Of a stretch of 5,706 bases of DNA, positions 1 to 5,706 are shown piece by piece. How positions within the stretch are numbered: position 1 is the stretch's first letter; each line of letters opens with the position of its first letter. Made by a program: the position numbers and the translations under genes. Source of the stretch: Clostridiales bacterium (GTDB lineage Bacteria; Bacillota; Clostridia; Tissierellales; Sedimentibacteraceae). The stretch is taken from contig DNNJ01000077.1 of the NCBI GenBank assembly GCA_003487955.1, forward strand, positions 1-5,706, in the 5' to 3' direction. The notes under the pieces are model-generated. The model saw only the letters and a list, made by a program, of their open reading frames with translations. It had not been told where the DNA came from and searched no databases.

Positions 1-42
1 AGGAAGAAGATCGGGAAGATTGGAGTTAAACAGTTCAAACAT
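1..42 (-). CDS. Possible start of a further leftward gene, cut by the window edge
   Basis: An ATG at 42-40 opens 14 codons (MFELFNSNLPDLLP) that run off the left edge without a stop. The frame is also open upstream as far as the double stop of the GH95-like gene. It is co-directional with the other genes, which fits a continuing cluster. An AAGGAG-like sequence (minus strand of 67-72) lies 24 bases before the ATG, too far for a normal ribosome binding site unless the intervening palindrome folds. The product is not recognised and the visible part is too short for any family assignment. It could equally be chance, since a plus-strand frame ending at 45 is also open here. Confidence 0.2.
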   Translation of the reverse strand, partial: MFELFNSNLPDLLP

Positions 43-58
43 TAAAATTAATTTTAAT
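41..58. repeat. Perfect 18-bp AT-only palindrome
   Basis: ATTAAAATTAATTTTAAT equals its own reverse complement over all 18 bases. It contains only A and T, so as RNA it would form only a weak hairpin, and it has no adjoining U-tract of the kind expected for an intrinsic terminator. It lies between the AAGGAG-like sequence and the ATG of the possible leftward gene. It could be a regulator site, a structured leader element or chance in AT-rich DNA. Confidence 0.5.
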
Positions 59-165
59 TGACAATTCTCCTTAGGCGAACAGTCGTAAGTTAGTTGTTTA
101 CTAAAATTCGATAAGTGCTCTACGTGTGAAGCGTTATTTTGTCTTGTGATTCGTAATAATGTCTA

Positions 166-2478
166 CTATACATCTTTTTGCAGAGTTACTCTTTTCATTG
201 CCGGAAACTCAATTATGATAAACTCACCATCTTGCCTGATCGCACCTTTCCGGTTCAATTTTGAACGAAACGGTTTTTTGCCGAAAGGATTTTTCAATTT
301 TAATGTCCCTCCTTTTTCTGAAACGATTTCAATCCTTTGAACCTCTCCATCCTTTTTAACTGCTGAAACCAAAAAAGCACCTTCAGCCCTTAGATTATTA
401 AATGACAAATCTTTCCAACTTTCCGGAATTGCCGGAAATATTTCTAAAACACCCGTATGGCTTTGAATAAGCATCTCTTGCAGGCCTGCCGCAAATGCGA
501 AATTACCTTCCAATGTGAACGGTCGGTATTTAAAGTCCGAATAACCCCGATTATGTTGTTCTCCATTTACATGGAATGAGTTGGGCAAACAGAAATTTTC
601 TGTAAATATTCTTAGCGATTCCGCGGCCCCTTCACCGTCAAACATTCTGGCCTGGATATTGGCAAGCCAACTAAAGGAATAACCCGTCCATTGCCTTGAG
701 CCTTTTTCCAATAATGCTTTTATACTGGTATTGATTATTTCCTGAGATTTTTTCCCTTGTGAATAATCGATATTCCCAAGCGGATGGATAGGCATCAAAT
801 GGGAATGGTGGCGATGGGATTCATTGAATGGAAATCCGGGAGCAAACATCAGACCGGATCGTGGATCGATCGCATAGTCAGGGCATCTGGCTAAAAGTTG
901 TTTCCACTTTTGTTCATCATCGGTCAATTTCAATTCTTTGGCCAATTCCACTGCTTTTTCAAAAGTCCATCTTATCAAGGATAAATCGTAGTTTGTCAAT
1001 TCCGTAAACCAGGCTTTTGCATAATTATTATAGATTTCCGGACTTGAACTTAGTGGCAATTTCAGCATTCCATTCTTATCGCAAATCATGATATTCTCAA
1101 GAAAATAACCAGTCTCTTTAATCCAGGGATAGGCTTTTTGTTCTAGGAAATCTCTATCCATTGAATAGCGCCAATGCAAATAAAAATGATGCGCAAGCCA
1201 TGCCGAAGTGGTTGGGGAATAAGAGTATTGCGACCATCCGCCCATAGCAATTCCATCAAGCGAGGTTGTACCTGGCACATTTAACCCACCAACATCGTAA
1301 AACTCTTTGGTGAATTTTTCGAAGGTTCCTTTAAGGTCCCAAAGCCAATCGACAAACCCTGCTTCCAACTCCAAATGGTTGCCGCTATACGCTGGCCAAT
1401 ACGACAACTGCGTGTTTAAATCATGATGATAATCCCCTTTCCAGGGTGGTATTTTTCCATTATCCGCTGTCCAAATGCTTTGCAATGAAATAGGCGGTGC
1501 GGTTTTCCTTGCCGTTGAACCGAATTTGTACATTTCTAGGTACCATTGTTTTTCAAGTGTCTTATCAGGAACGGAAAGTGTGGAACGACTCCAAAAATTC
1601 TTCCACCAACCTTTATGGGCAGCCAATTGTTTTTTGTAGCCTTTCTTGAAATTATTCTTTACGGTTTGTTTTGCATCCATTTGCTCTTGCCATTCCGGGA
1701 ATTCGGTGCTGATTGACCAAACGCCTTGAAGGATCCCTTTCCGGAATTTCCACTCTACATATACATGGTATTTAAATCCGTCCCATCCTTCTTGAATATA
1801 GCTTTGGCTGTTTTTCCCTCCAACGACCTTTCCTTGCTTATATCCCAAAGTGATCAAGTCTTGCGTATTCAAAGAATTGGTACCGGCTCTGGTAGCATCC
1901 CCTTCATCATATTTTGGTGGCACTATAAGTGGATAAAAATCTTGATCAACACCCACAAAGCGGAACCATCCGATATTTTCGGCCGCATGAACAAAAGCGG
2001 TCATTTTCACGTTGTTTTCCCATTCTACTTCACAAAGGGCATTGGCAACCGTAAGCGAAGCTTTTTTCACTTTGCCGAAAAGCCCGGTATTGAATTCCAT
2101 TGCCGCGCCGGGTATTTTCGTTGGTGCCGGATTATTACTATATAACTCGTCAAGTTTCCGCTGCACTTCGCCATAGGTATTATTTTTATGTTGTTCAATG
2201 ATCCATTTATATTTCCATTCGTTTTTATTTTTTATATCCATTGGCCTTAAATCCCACAAGTCTCCCCGATCAAGTGAGAACCTCAGTCTGCCCTCTTTTT
2301 CCCATACCAATGCTCCAATTGTTGCATTTCCTAACGGAATGGCTTCATCCCAAGATGTAGCTAACTTGTTAAATTTTAGACCGTGTTTGATTTTCCCCTC
2401 TATTTCACCGTTGTTGCTAAAAGCGTAGTTTGAAAATACACCGAACACTAAAATTAATAATAACGTTTTCTTGTTCAT
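166..2478 (-). CDS. Secreted GH95-like glycoside hydrolase with altered catalytic residues
   Basis: This 770-residue protein belongs to the GH95 alpha-L-fucosidase/alpha-L-galactosidase family or a close sister clade. It would release terminal L-sugars from glycans by an inverting mechanism, in the periplasm or outside the cell. A Sec signal is visible: MNKK, a hydrophobic run to about residue 15, then likely cleavage near YAFS/NN (20-21). The N-terminal beta-sandwich (about 35-265) starts with SWDEAIPLGNATIGALVW. The (alpha/alpha)6 barrel (about 300-670) carries DYHHDLN (349-355), SPE (E481, the expected general acid), HRHHSHL (555-561), GYSFSWLANIQARMFDG (599-615) and LEGNF (656-660). A C-terminal beta domain follows. 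Length is normal for the family. Compared with Bifidobacterium AfcA, the position of N421 is Asp353 and that of D766 is Glu657, while N355 and H351 match N423 and H419. The gene starts 72 bases after the preceding GH95 gene, probably in the same transcript. The start has no Shine-Dalgarno, but the signal peptide supports it. It ends in tandem TAG TAG. The fold assignment is firm; the substrate is unknown. Confidence 0.88.
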   Translation of the reverse strand: MNKKTLLLILVFGVFSNYAFSNNGEIEGKIKHGLKFNKLATSWDEAIPLGNATIGALVWEKEGRLRFSLDRGDLWDLRPMDIKNKNEWKYKWIIEQHKNNTYGEVQRKLDELYSNNPAPTKIPGAAMEFNTGLFGKVKKASLTVANALCEVEWENNVKMTAFVHAAENIGWFRFVGVDQDFYPLIVPPKYDEGDATRAGTNSLNTQDLITLGYKQGKVVGGKNSQSYIQEGWDGFKYHVYVEWKFRKGILQGVWSISTEFPEWQEQMDAKQTVKNNFKKGYKKQLAAHKGWWKNFWSRSTLSVPDKTLEKQWYLEMYKFGSTARKTAPPISLQSIWTADNGKIPPWKGDYHHDLNTQLSYWPAYSGNHLELEAGFVDWLWDLKGTFEKFTKEFYDVGGLNVPGTTSLDGIAMGGWSQYSYSPTTSAWLAHHFYLHWRYSMDRDFLEQKAYPWIKETGYFLENIMICDKNGMLKLPLSSSPEIYNNYAKAWFTELTNYDLSLIRWTFEKAVELAKELKLTDDEQKWKQLLARCPDYAIDPRSGLMFAPGFPFNESHRHHSHLMPIHPLGNIDYSQGKKSQEIINTSIKALLEKGSRQWTGYSFSWLANIQARMFDGEGAAESLRIFTENFCLPNSFHVNGEQHNRGYSDFKYRPFTLEGNFAFAAGLQEMLIQSHTGVLEIFPAIPESWKDLSFNNLRAEGAFLVSAVKKDGEVQRIEIVSEKGGTLKLKNPFGKKPFRSKLNRKGAIRQDGEFIIIEFPAMKRVTLQKDV

Positions 2479-2529
2479 TAATAATTGTTTATGTTTTAAC
2501 TTAAATCAAATACTCGTTCGTTATAATTG

Positions 2530-2545
2530 TGAAAAATATTTTTCA
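2530..2545. repeat. Perfect 16-bp palindrome between the two GH95 genes
   Basis: TGAAAAATATTTTTCA is its own reverse complement. It starts 5 bases beyond the stop of the upstream GH95 gene, inside the 72-base gap before the next start. As RNA it could form a six-pair TGAAAA/TTTTCA stem with an ATAT loop. No U-tract follows on the minus strand, so it is not a convincing terminator. A weak attenuator, an mRNA-stabilising 3' end or a regulator-binding palindrome are all possible. Confidence 0.5.
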
Positions 2546-2550
2546 AAAGA

Positions 2551-4947
2551 TTATAATGGGTTCAAAGCCCCATCCAACTTCACGGTTTCCCCCTTTTTTA
2601 AGCTAATTGTTTTTGTTTTCTCGCCGTATCTGACTTGAATGCTTTGATCGCTTTTAATCCGGTCTGCATAAATCACAACTTGAGTAAGTCTTTCATTTTT
2701 CCAATAGACATCTACTGCAAATCCTCCACGCACACGTAGTCCGGTAACAAAACCTGTAGAATATTTCTTGTTTAATGCCGGTAAGAGATTTATTTCTCCT
2801 GCATGACTTTGCAATAATGATTCAGTTATGCCTGCTGTTATTCCTAAGTTGCCATCAATTTGCCATGAATTAAAGAATTGAGAGGTTAAATTTGGATGTA
2901 AAGCCAAATCAAAATGCCTGTCAATTACTCGTTGCACACTATCCGGTTCTTCAAAGCGTGCCCAGTAGATAGTCGGAAACGTACCTGTCCAACTGCCACT
3001 ATTGTAACTGTATCCGGGACGACGATAATCGATAGTTTTTCTAAAGGCCTGTGCTAATTCCGGCGTTCCACGTAGAGTAATTTGGTTGCCTACTGCAAAG
3101 GCCCATCCATGTCCAACTTGTCCACTGGTCGGATTTGCAGGCTCCCAGTCGTCATTCCATTCTTGCAATTGACCAGTTCTCTGGCTAATCTTCATGGGAG
3201 CGAGGTTGTTGTATGTCTTCAAAACCGTTTCCTTGAAAGGTTGGTCGCCTAATATTTCAGCAGCAGCCATTGTATTTTCAAACAAAGCTCTTATTATTTG
3301 CATGTCCTGAGCCGAACCAACACAAGCCCATCCGGTTTCTCCATTGGGCTTAATGAAGCCATTCTCGAAAGATTCCGAAGGATTTGTTACAAAATAGCCT
3401 TCTTTGTCTTTTTGTAAATTGTCGATATAGAACAAGGTCGCACTTTGTAATAGATCATAATTCTTTCTTAGAAAATCTTCATCAAGAGTAAACAGATAGT
3501 GTTCCCATATGTGCTGGCATAGCCATGCTCCACCCACCTGAAAAAGTGAATAAAGTCCGCTACCTCCCACCATCCATGTTGTGCGCCATATATCCAAGTT
3601 ATGATGGGCAATCCATCCTCTGGAATTATAAAGATTCTTTGCAGTTTTTGCACCATCTACCGACGCTTCCCTTATCATATCAATCATAGGAGAGTGACAT
3701 TCTGAAAGATTGGTTGTTTCAACAGGAAAATAATTAATTTGAGCATTGCAGTTAATAGTCCAGTTTGCGCTCCATGCAGGCTGCATGTCTTGATTCCATA
3801 TTCCTTGAAGATTGGAGGGCTGTGAACCTTTGCGAGAACACGAAATCAGTAAATAACGGCCAAATTGAAAGTAGAGAGCTGTTAAAGAAGGATCACTACC
3901 CTGCTTATATTGAGCTATCCGTTTATTTATTGGTAGCAATGATTCAGGAGAGTCTCCGAGATTGATGGTTACACGCCCAAATAATTCAGTATAATCTTTC
4001 AAATGGGCCTTGTACAACGCTAAATATTTTTTTACTCCACCTTTTTCAATGTATTGCTCACAAATGGCTTTTTCATTCTTGCCATCTTTGTAAGGATCTT
4101 TATCGAAACCATTGAAGCTGGTTGCCGCTGCGTATATTAGGGTTACTGAAGATGCACCTCCTACTTGCAATTTATTTTCTTTGACAACTATTTTGCCATC
4201 TGATTCTCTAATTTTGAGCCTACTTTCAAAACGCATTCCTTTTTCATCTTTATAAATCGGGGGATGAACTCCCGTATAATTTGGATCTGTGTGGCATGGT
4301 GCTTGTCCGTTAATAATGATTTGATTTTTCTCAATTCTTGCTGTATGCCTTATTTGACTTCCTAAACCTACAGTGAATTTTATTGAATTTTTTTTATCTG
4401 AAGTGACTCGCATTACAATTACCTGATCGGGAAACGATGCAAATAATTCACGTTTGTAATTTACGCCATTTTGAGTATAAGTTATTGTTACAACGCCTCT
4501 GTTTAAATCTAGTTCTCTTCGATAATTTGAAATATCTCCGGTCATAGACCAGTTAAACAAAATATCAGCCAAGGGCATGTAATTCTGGTTCCAGGGGCCC
4601 AAAAGATGCTTATTAATCCAATTTTGTGCTTCGCCTGTTTTCTCTTCGAGCAATAACTGTCTTATTTGGGGCAAGTACTTATGTGTGCCCGGTCTTTGCA
4701 AATCTCTGGGTTCACCGCTCCAAAAGGTGTCATCGTTAGTTCGTATGGTATCCGCTTCGATCCCACCATATATCATTGCACCCATGCGTCCGTTTCCTAC
4801 AGGAGTTCCCTCATACCAAGAGTTAGCAGGACTATCCATGTACATAATGCTAGACGAGGGAACTATTGCTGTTTTCTTTGTTACTTCGCATGATATACTT
4901 AGAATAAAAAAAGCACAACATGCAGCTTTAAGGATAATGGAATTCAT
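2551..4947 (-). CDS. GH95 family hydrolase, alpha-L-galactosidase/fucosidase type, probable lipoprotein
   Basis: This 798-residue GH95 enzyme is predicted to cleave terminal alpha-L-fucose or alpha-L-galactose with inversion. The N-terminus is hydrophobic (about 8-18) and ends in LSISC (C20). That is a loose lipobox (Ser rather than Leu at -3), so membrane or surface anchoring is probable, not certain. The family opening is clear: SWYEGTPVGNGRMGAMIYGG (43-62), then NDDTFWSGEPRD. The N-terminal beta domain covers about 36-275 and the (alpha/alpha)6 barrel about 300-710. Motifs are NLQGIWN (379-385), WTINCNAQINYFP (396-408, holding N399 and N401 for AfcA N421/N423), GGAWLCQHIWEHYLFT (472-487), SESFENGF (E528, general acid) and WQIDGN (D698 for AfcA D766). 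The C-terminal beta domain starts near 720. T397 stands where fucosidases have His419; the GH95 alpha-L-galactosidase BACOVA_03438 also has Thr there. The HRHxSHL stretch reads SGQVGHG (608-614), keeping only H613. The start has no Shine-Dalgarno, but the signal sequence supports it. Confidence 0.93.
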   Translation of the reverse strand: MNSIILKAACCAFFILSISCEVTKKTAIVPSSSIMYMDSPANSWYEGTPVGNGRMGAMIYGGIEADTIRTNDDTFWSGEPRDLQRPGTHKYLPQIRQLLLEEKTGEAQNWINKHLLGPWNQNYMPLADILFNWSMTGDISNYRRELDLNRGVVTITYTQNGVNYKRELFASFPDQVIVMRVTSDKKNSIKFTVGLGSQIRHTARIEKNQIIINGQAPCHTDPNYTGVHPPIYKDEKGMRFESRLKIRESDGKIVVKENKLQVGGASSVTLIYAAATSFNGFDKDPYKDGKNEKAICEQYIEKGGVKKYLALYKAHLKDYTELFGRVTINLGDSPESLLPINKRIAQYKQGSDPSLTALYFQFGRYLLISCSRKGSQPSNLQGIWNQDMQPAWSANWTINCNAQINYFPVETTNLSECHSPMIDMIREASVDGAKTAKNLYNSRGWIAHHNLDIWRTTWMVGGSGLYSLFQVGGAWLCQHIWEHYLFTLDEDFLRKNYDLLQSATLFYIDNLQKDKEGYFVTNPSESFENGFIKPNGETGWACVGSAQDMQIIRALFENTMAAAEILGDQPFKETVLKTYNNLAPMKISQRTGQLQEWNDDWEPANPTSGQVGHGWAFAVGNQITLRGTPELAQAFRKTIDYRRPGYSYNSGSWTGTFPTIYWARFEEPDSVQRVIDRHFDLALHPNLTSQFFNSWQIDGNLGITAGITESLLQSHAGEINLLPALNKKYSTGFVTGLRVRGGFAVDVYWKNERLTQVVIYADRIKSDQSIQVRYGEKTKTISLKKGETVKLDGALNPL

Positions 4948-4966
4948 ATATTCGTAATTTTAGTGC

Positions 4967-4991
4967 CAAGACAAGACATTAGAAACAAGAC
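4967..4991. repeat. Three copies of CAAGAC upstream of the GH95 start
   Basis: CAAGAC occurs at 4967-4972, 4972-4977 (sharing one base) and 4986-4991, which is GTCTTG three times on the coding strand. The copies sit 20 to 44 bases before the ATG of the 798-aa GH95 gene, within its leader. They could be a regulator site or part of the untranslated leader. Short repeats like this also arise by chance. Confidence 0.25.
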
Positions 4992-4999
4992 TTCCTCGT

Positions 5000-5152
5000 T
5001 TAATTATTCAAAGCGGAGATTAGATGGAAAGAAGGCCGTAAAATTCTGTTCTTCTGACCTTGATTATCTCTTTCCCGATAGTTGTACTTTCCGGCACCCA
5101 CGGTCATGAGCCGTTGCAGTTCATCTGAGGGGGTCTCTTTTGAGCTAAAAGA
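5000..5152 (-). pseudogene. Possible 3' remnant of a decayed gene, start missing
   Basis: On the minus strand, 50 codons are open between a TAG (5155-5153) and a TAA (5002-5000). The translation looks protein-like, with mixed charged and hydrophobic residues (for example KETPSDELQRLMTVGAGKYN, then YRERDNQGQKNRILRPSF). The segment is also visibly richer in G and C than the AT-rich DNA on either side, as expected for coding sequence. There is no early ATG with a ribosome binding site; the only internal ATG is codon 16. The VGAGKYNY piece faintly recalls the VGSGxYxF ending of many GH78 alpha-L-rhamnosidases, but this is a weak impression. It may be the tail of a deleted or frameshifted gene, or chance. 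Confidence 0.25.
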
Positions 5153-5260
5153 CTAAAAGTTAAGGCCTATGTCACTATAAAAAGAGAAAATAGTAATGAT
5201 TCTTGCATTTGCAGGTTTATTAAATAATTTCCTTTCAAGCACATCTTTTTAATTGTGACG

Positions 5261-5292
5261 TGACTGGATTAAACATTAATCTGACTGGATTA
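5261..5292. repeat. Direct repeat TGACTGGATTA x2, 21-bp period, around an inverted repeat
   Basis: Two identical 11-bp copies lie at 5261-5271 and 5282-5292, separated by 10 bp, so they recur every 21 bp, about two helical turns. Between and overlapping them is an inverted repeat, GATTAA-ACA-TTAATC (5267-5281). A tandem GTGACGTGAC (5255-5264) runs into the first copy. Same-face direct repeats of this kind are typical of operators bound by dimeric activators. The site lies just beyond the end of the right-hand gene and more than 300 bases before the GH95 start, far for a promoter-proximal operator unless the transcript has a long leader. Confidence 0.45.
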
Positions 5293-5313
5293 GGCGATGG
5301 CACAAATATCGAG

Positions 5314-5706
5314 TTATTTTTCTTTTAAGATAAAAATTATTCCCTCTTTCCCTTTAATGTTGAATTTATCGTTTACTGATAGAGTATCTGCCAACTGAAA
5401 ATTTTTAATTTCCGGAACTTCAAGAATTGCTTTTTCAGGGTCAATATTCAATTCTCGCCAATTAATATTTAATTGAACATCTTTTTCTTCACTGTAAAAA
5501 TTTCCGACAGAAATTAAAATTTGATCTGGTTTGATAAACAGAGTCGCTTTCACATTTTCATGATTTGTTTTAATTGGGCATTTATTATTCCAGTATCCAA
5601 TCATTTTTGATTCATCAATTTTGAAATCTTCCCAAAGTTTCCAAATTGGAGCGGGAGAGTATTGCGAATAGGAGTGCCTGCCAGTTGTTCCATAAACCAT
5701 ACCCAA
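5314..5706 (-). CDS. C-terminal part of a DUF6067/GH123-like glycoside hydrolase-domain protein (partial)
   Basis: Only the last 130 codons are present; the gene continues past the right edge. The first visible codon is TTG (Leu), in mid-gene and not a start. The visible residues LGMVYGTTGR (1-10), IWKLWEDFKI (21-30), KMIGYW (34-39), a CPIKT segment (43-47) and a VKATLFIK strand (52-59) resemble, from memory, the C-terminal region of large Bacteroidota and Planctomycetes proteins annotated as DUF6067 or glycoside hydrolase-domain proteins related to GH123. There a (beta/alpha)-barrel is followed by a small beta-sandwich. Residues 52-128 look like that beta domain, with alternating strands (ILISVGNFY, VQLNINW, GIIFILKEK). 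The catalytic part is outside the window, so activity cannot be judged. Its orientation and neighbours fit a glycan-degradation cluster with the two GH95 genes. The gene and frame are sure; the family call is moderate. Confidence 0.6.
   Translation of the reverse strand: MGMVYGTTGRHSYSQYSPAPIWKLWEDFKIDESKMIGYWNNKCPIKTNHENVKATLFIKPDQILISVGNFYSEEKDVQLNINWRELNIDPEKAILEVPEIKNFQLADTLSVNDKFNIKGKEGIIFILKEK

Larger units (their letters stand above)
4948..5313. other. 366-base gap with no intact gene
   Basis: No complete gene is visible on either strand between the DUF6067-like fragment and the 798-aa GH95 gene. From right to left it holds the 21-bp-period direct repeats, an AT-rich stretch, a GC-richer coding-like segment without a start (listed separately) and three short CAAGAC repeats before the GH95 start. 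I searched the minus strand for the Bacteroidota -7 element TAnnTTTG and found no good match. The promoter for the GH95 pair should lie here, if there is one, but I cannot place it. No strong GC hairpin followed by a U-tract was seen after the right-hand gene. Confidence 0.6.

Noticed and set aside
253..266. Inverted repeat GTTCAA-TT-TTGAAC
   Set aside because: It falls inside the coding region of the 770-aa protein near its C-terminus. The 2-base loop is too small for a good hairpin and codon content explains it.
146..340. Plus-strand open frame of 64 codons
   Set aside because: Mostly antisense to the C-terminal domain of the 770-aa gene, with no recognisable protein features.
1726..2145. 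Plus-strand open frame of 139 codons
   Set aside because: It lies wholly antisense to the 770-aa GH95-like gene, which has clear family motifs through this stretch, and its translation shows no family features.
2198..2428. Plus-strand open frame of 76 codons
   Set aside because: Antisense shadow of the N-terminal domain and signal region of the 770-aa gene.
3468..3656. Minus-strand open frame of 62 codons
   Set aside because: An alternative frame inside the 798-aa GH95 gene, where the main frame encodes recognisable barrel motifs.
3765..3965. Plus-strand open frame of 66 codons
   Set aside because: Antisense to the NLQGIWN and NxN active-site region of the 798-aa GH95 gene.
4666..4957. Two overlapping plus-strand open frames (75 and 90 codons)
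   Set aside because: Both are antisense to the signal sequence and N-terminal domain of the 798-aa GH95 gene, with no supporting signals.
5099..5114. Small hairpin ACGG...CCGT around TCATGA
   Set aside because: The stem is only four pairs with no U-tract, so it does not qualify as a terminator or a recognisable RNA element.

Overview
The window looks like part of a carbohydrate-degradation locus (a polysaccharide utilisation locus, PUL) from a member of the Bacteroidota. The DNA is AT-rich. The gene starts lie in A/T-rich leaders without a usable Shine-Dalgarno sequence. The proteins carry export signals (one Sec signal peptide, one probable lipoprotein signal), and the enzyme families are typical of Bacteroidota glycan loci. 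No SusC/SusD pair, regulator, RNA gene, CRISPR array or intact insertion sequence is visible, so the PUL assignment rests on enzyme clustering alone.

All convincing genes read on the minus strand, so transcription runs from the right edge to the left. At the right edge (5314-5706) is the C-terminal part of a protein that resembles the end of DUF6067/GH123-type glycoside hydrolase-domain proteins. Next comes a 366-base gap (4948-5313) with no intact gene. It holds a pair of 11-bp direct repeats spaced exactly 21 bp apart around a small inverted repeat, a 50-codon coding-like open stretch that may be the tail of a decayed gene, and three CAAGAC repeats just ahead of the next gene. Then follow two complete, adjacent GH95-family enzymes, 2551-4947 (798 aa, probable lipoprotein) and 166-2478 (770 aa, Sec-secreted), separated by only 72 bases that contain a perfect 16-bp AT palindrome. 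The left edge (1-165) contains an 18-bp perfect palindrome and possibly the start of another leftward gene.

The most interesting point is that the two neighbouring GH95 proteins depart from the canonical active site in different and nearly complementary ways. The 798-aa protein keeps the Asn-x-Asn, Glu and Asp catalytic set. It has Thr where characterised alpha-L-fucosidases have His, as in the known GH95 alpha-L-galactosidase, and it has lost most of the HRHxSHL motif. The 770-aa protein keeps that His and HRHxSHL, but has Asp in place of the first catalytic Asn and Glu in place of the catalytic Asp. The pair is therefore unlikely to be redundant. A reasonable inference is that they act in sequence or in parallel on different non-reducing-end residues (L-fucose, L-galactose or a related sugar) of one complex glycan, the first at the membrane or cell surface and the second in the periplasm.
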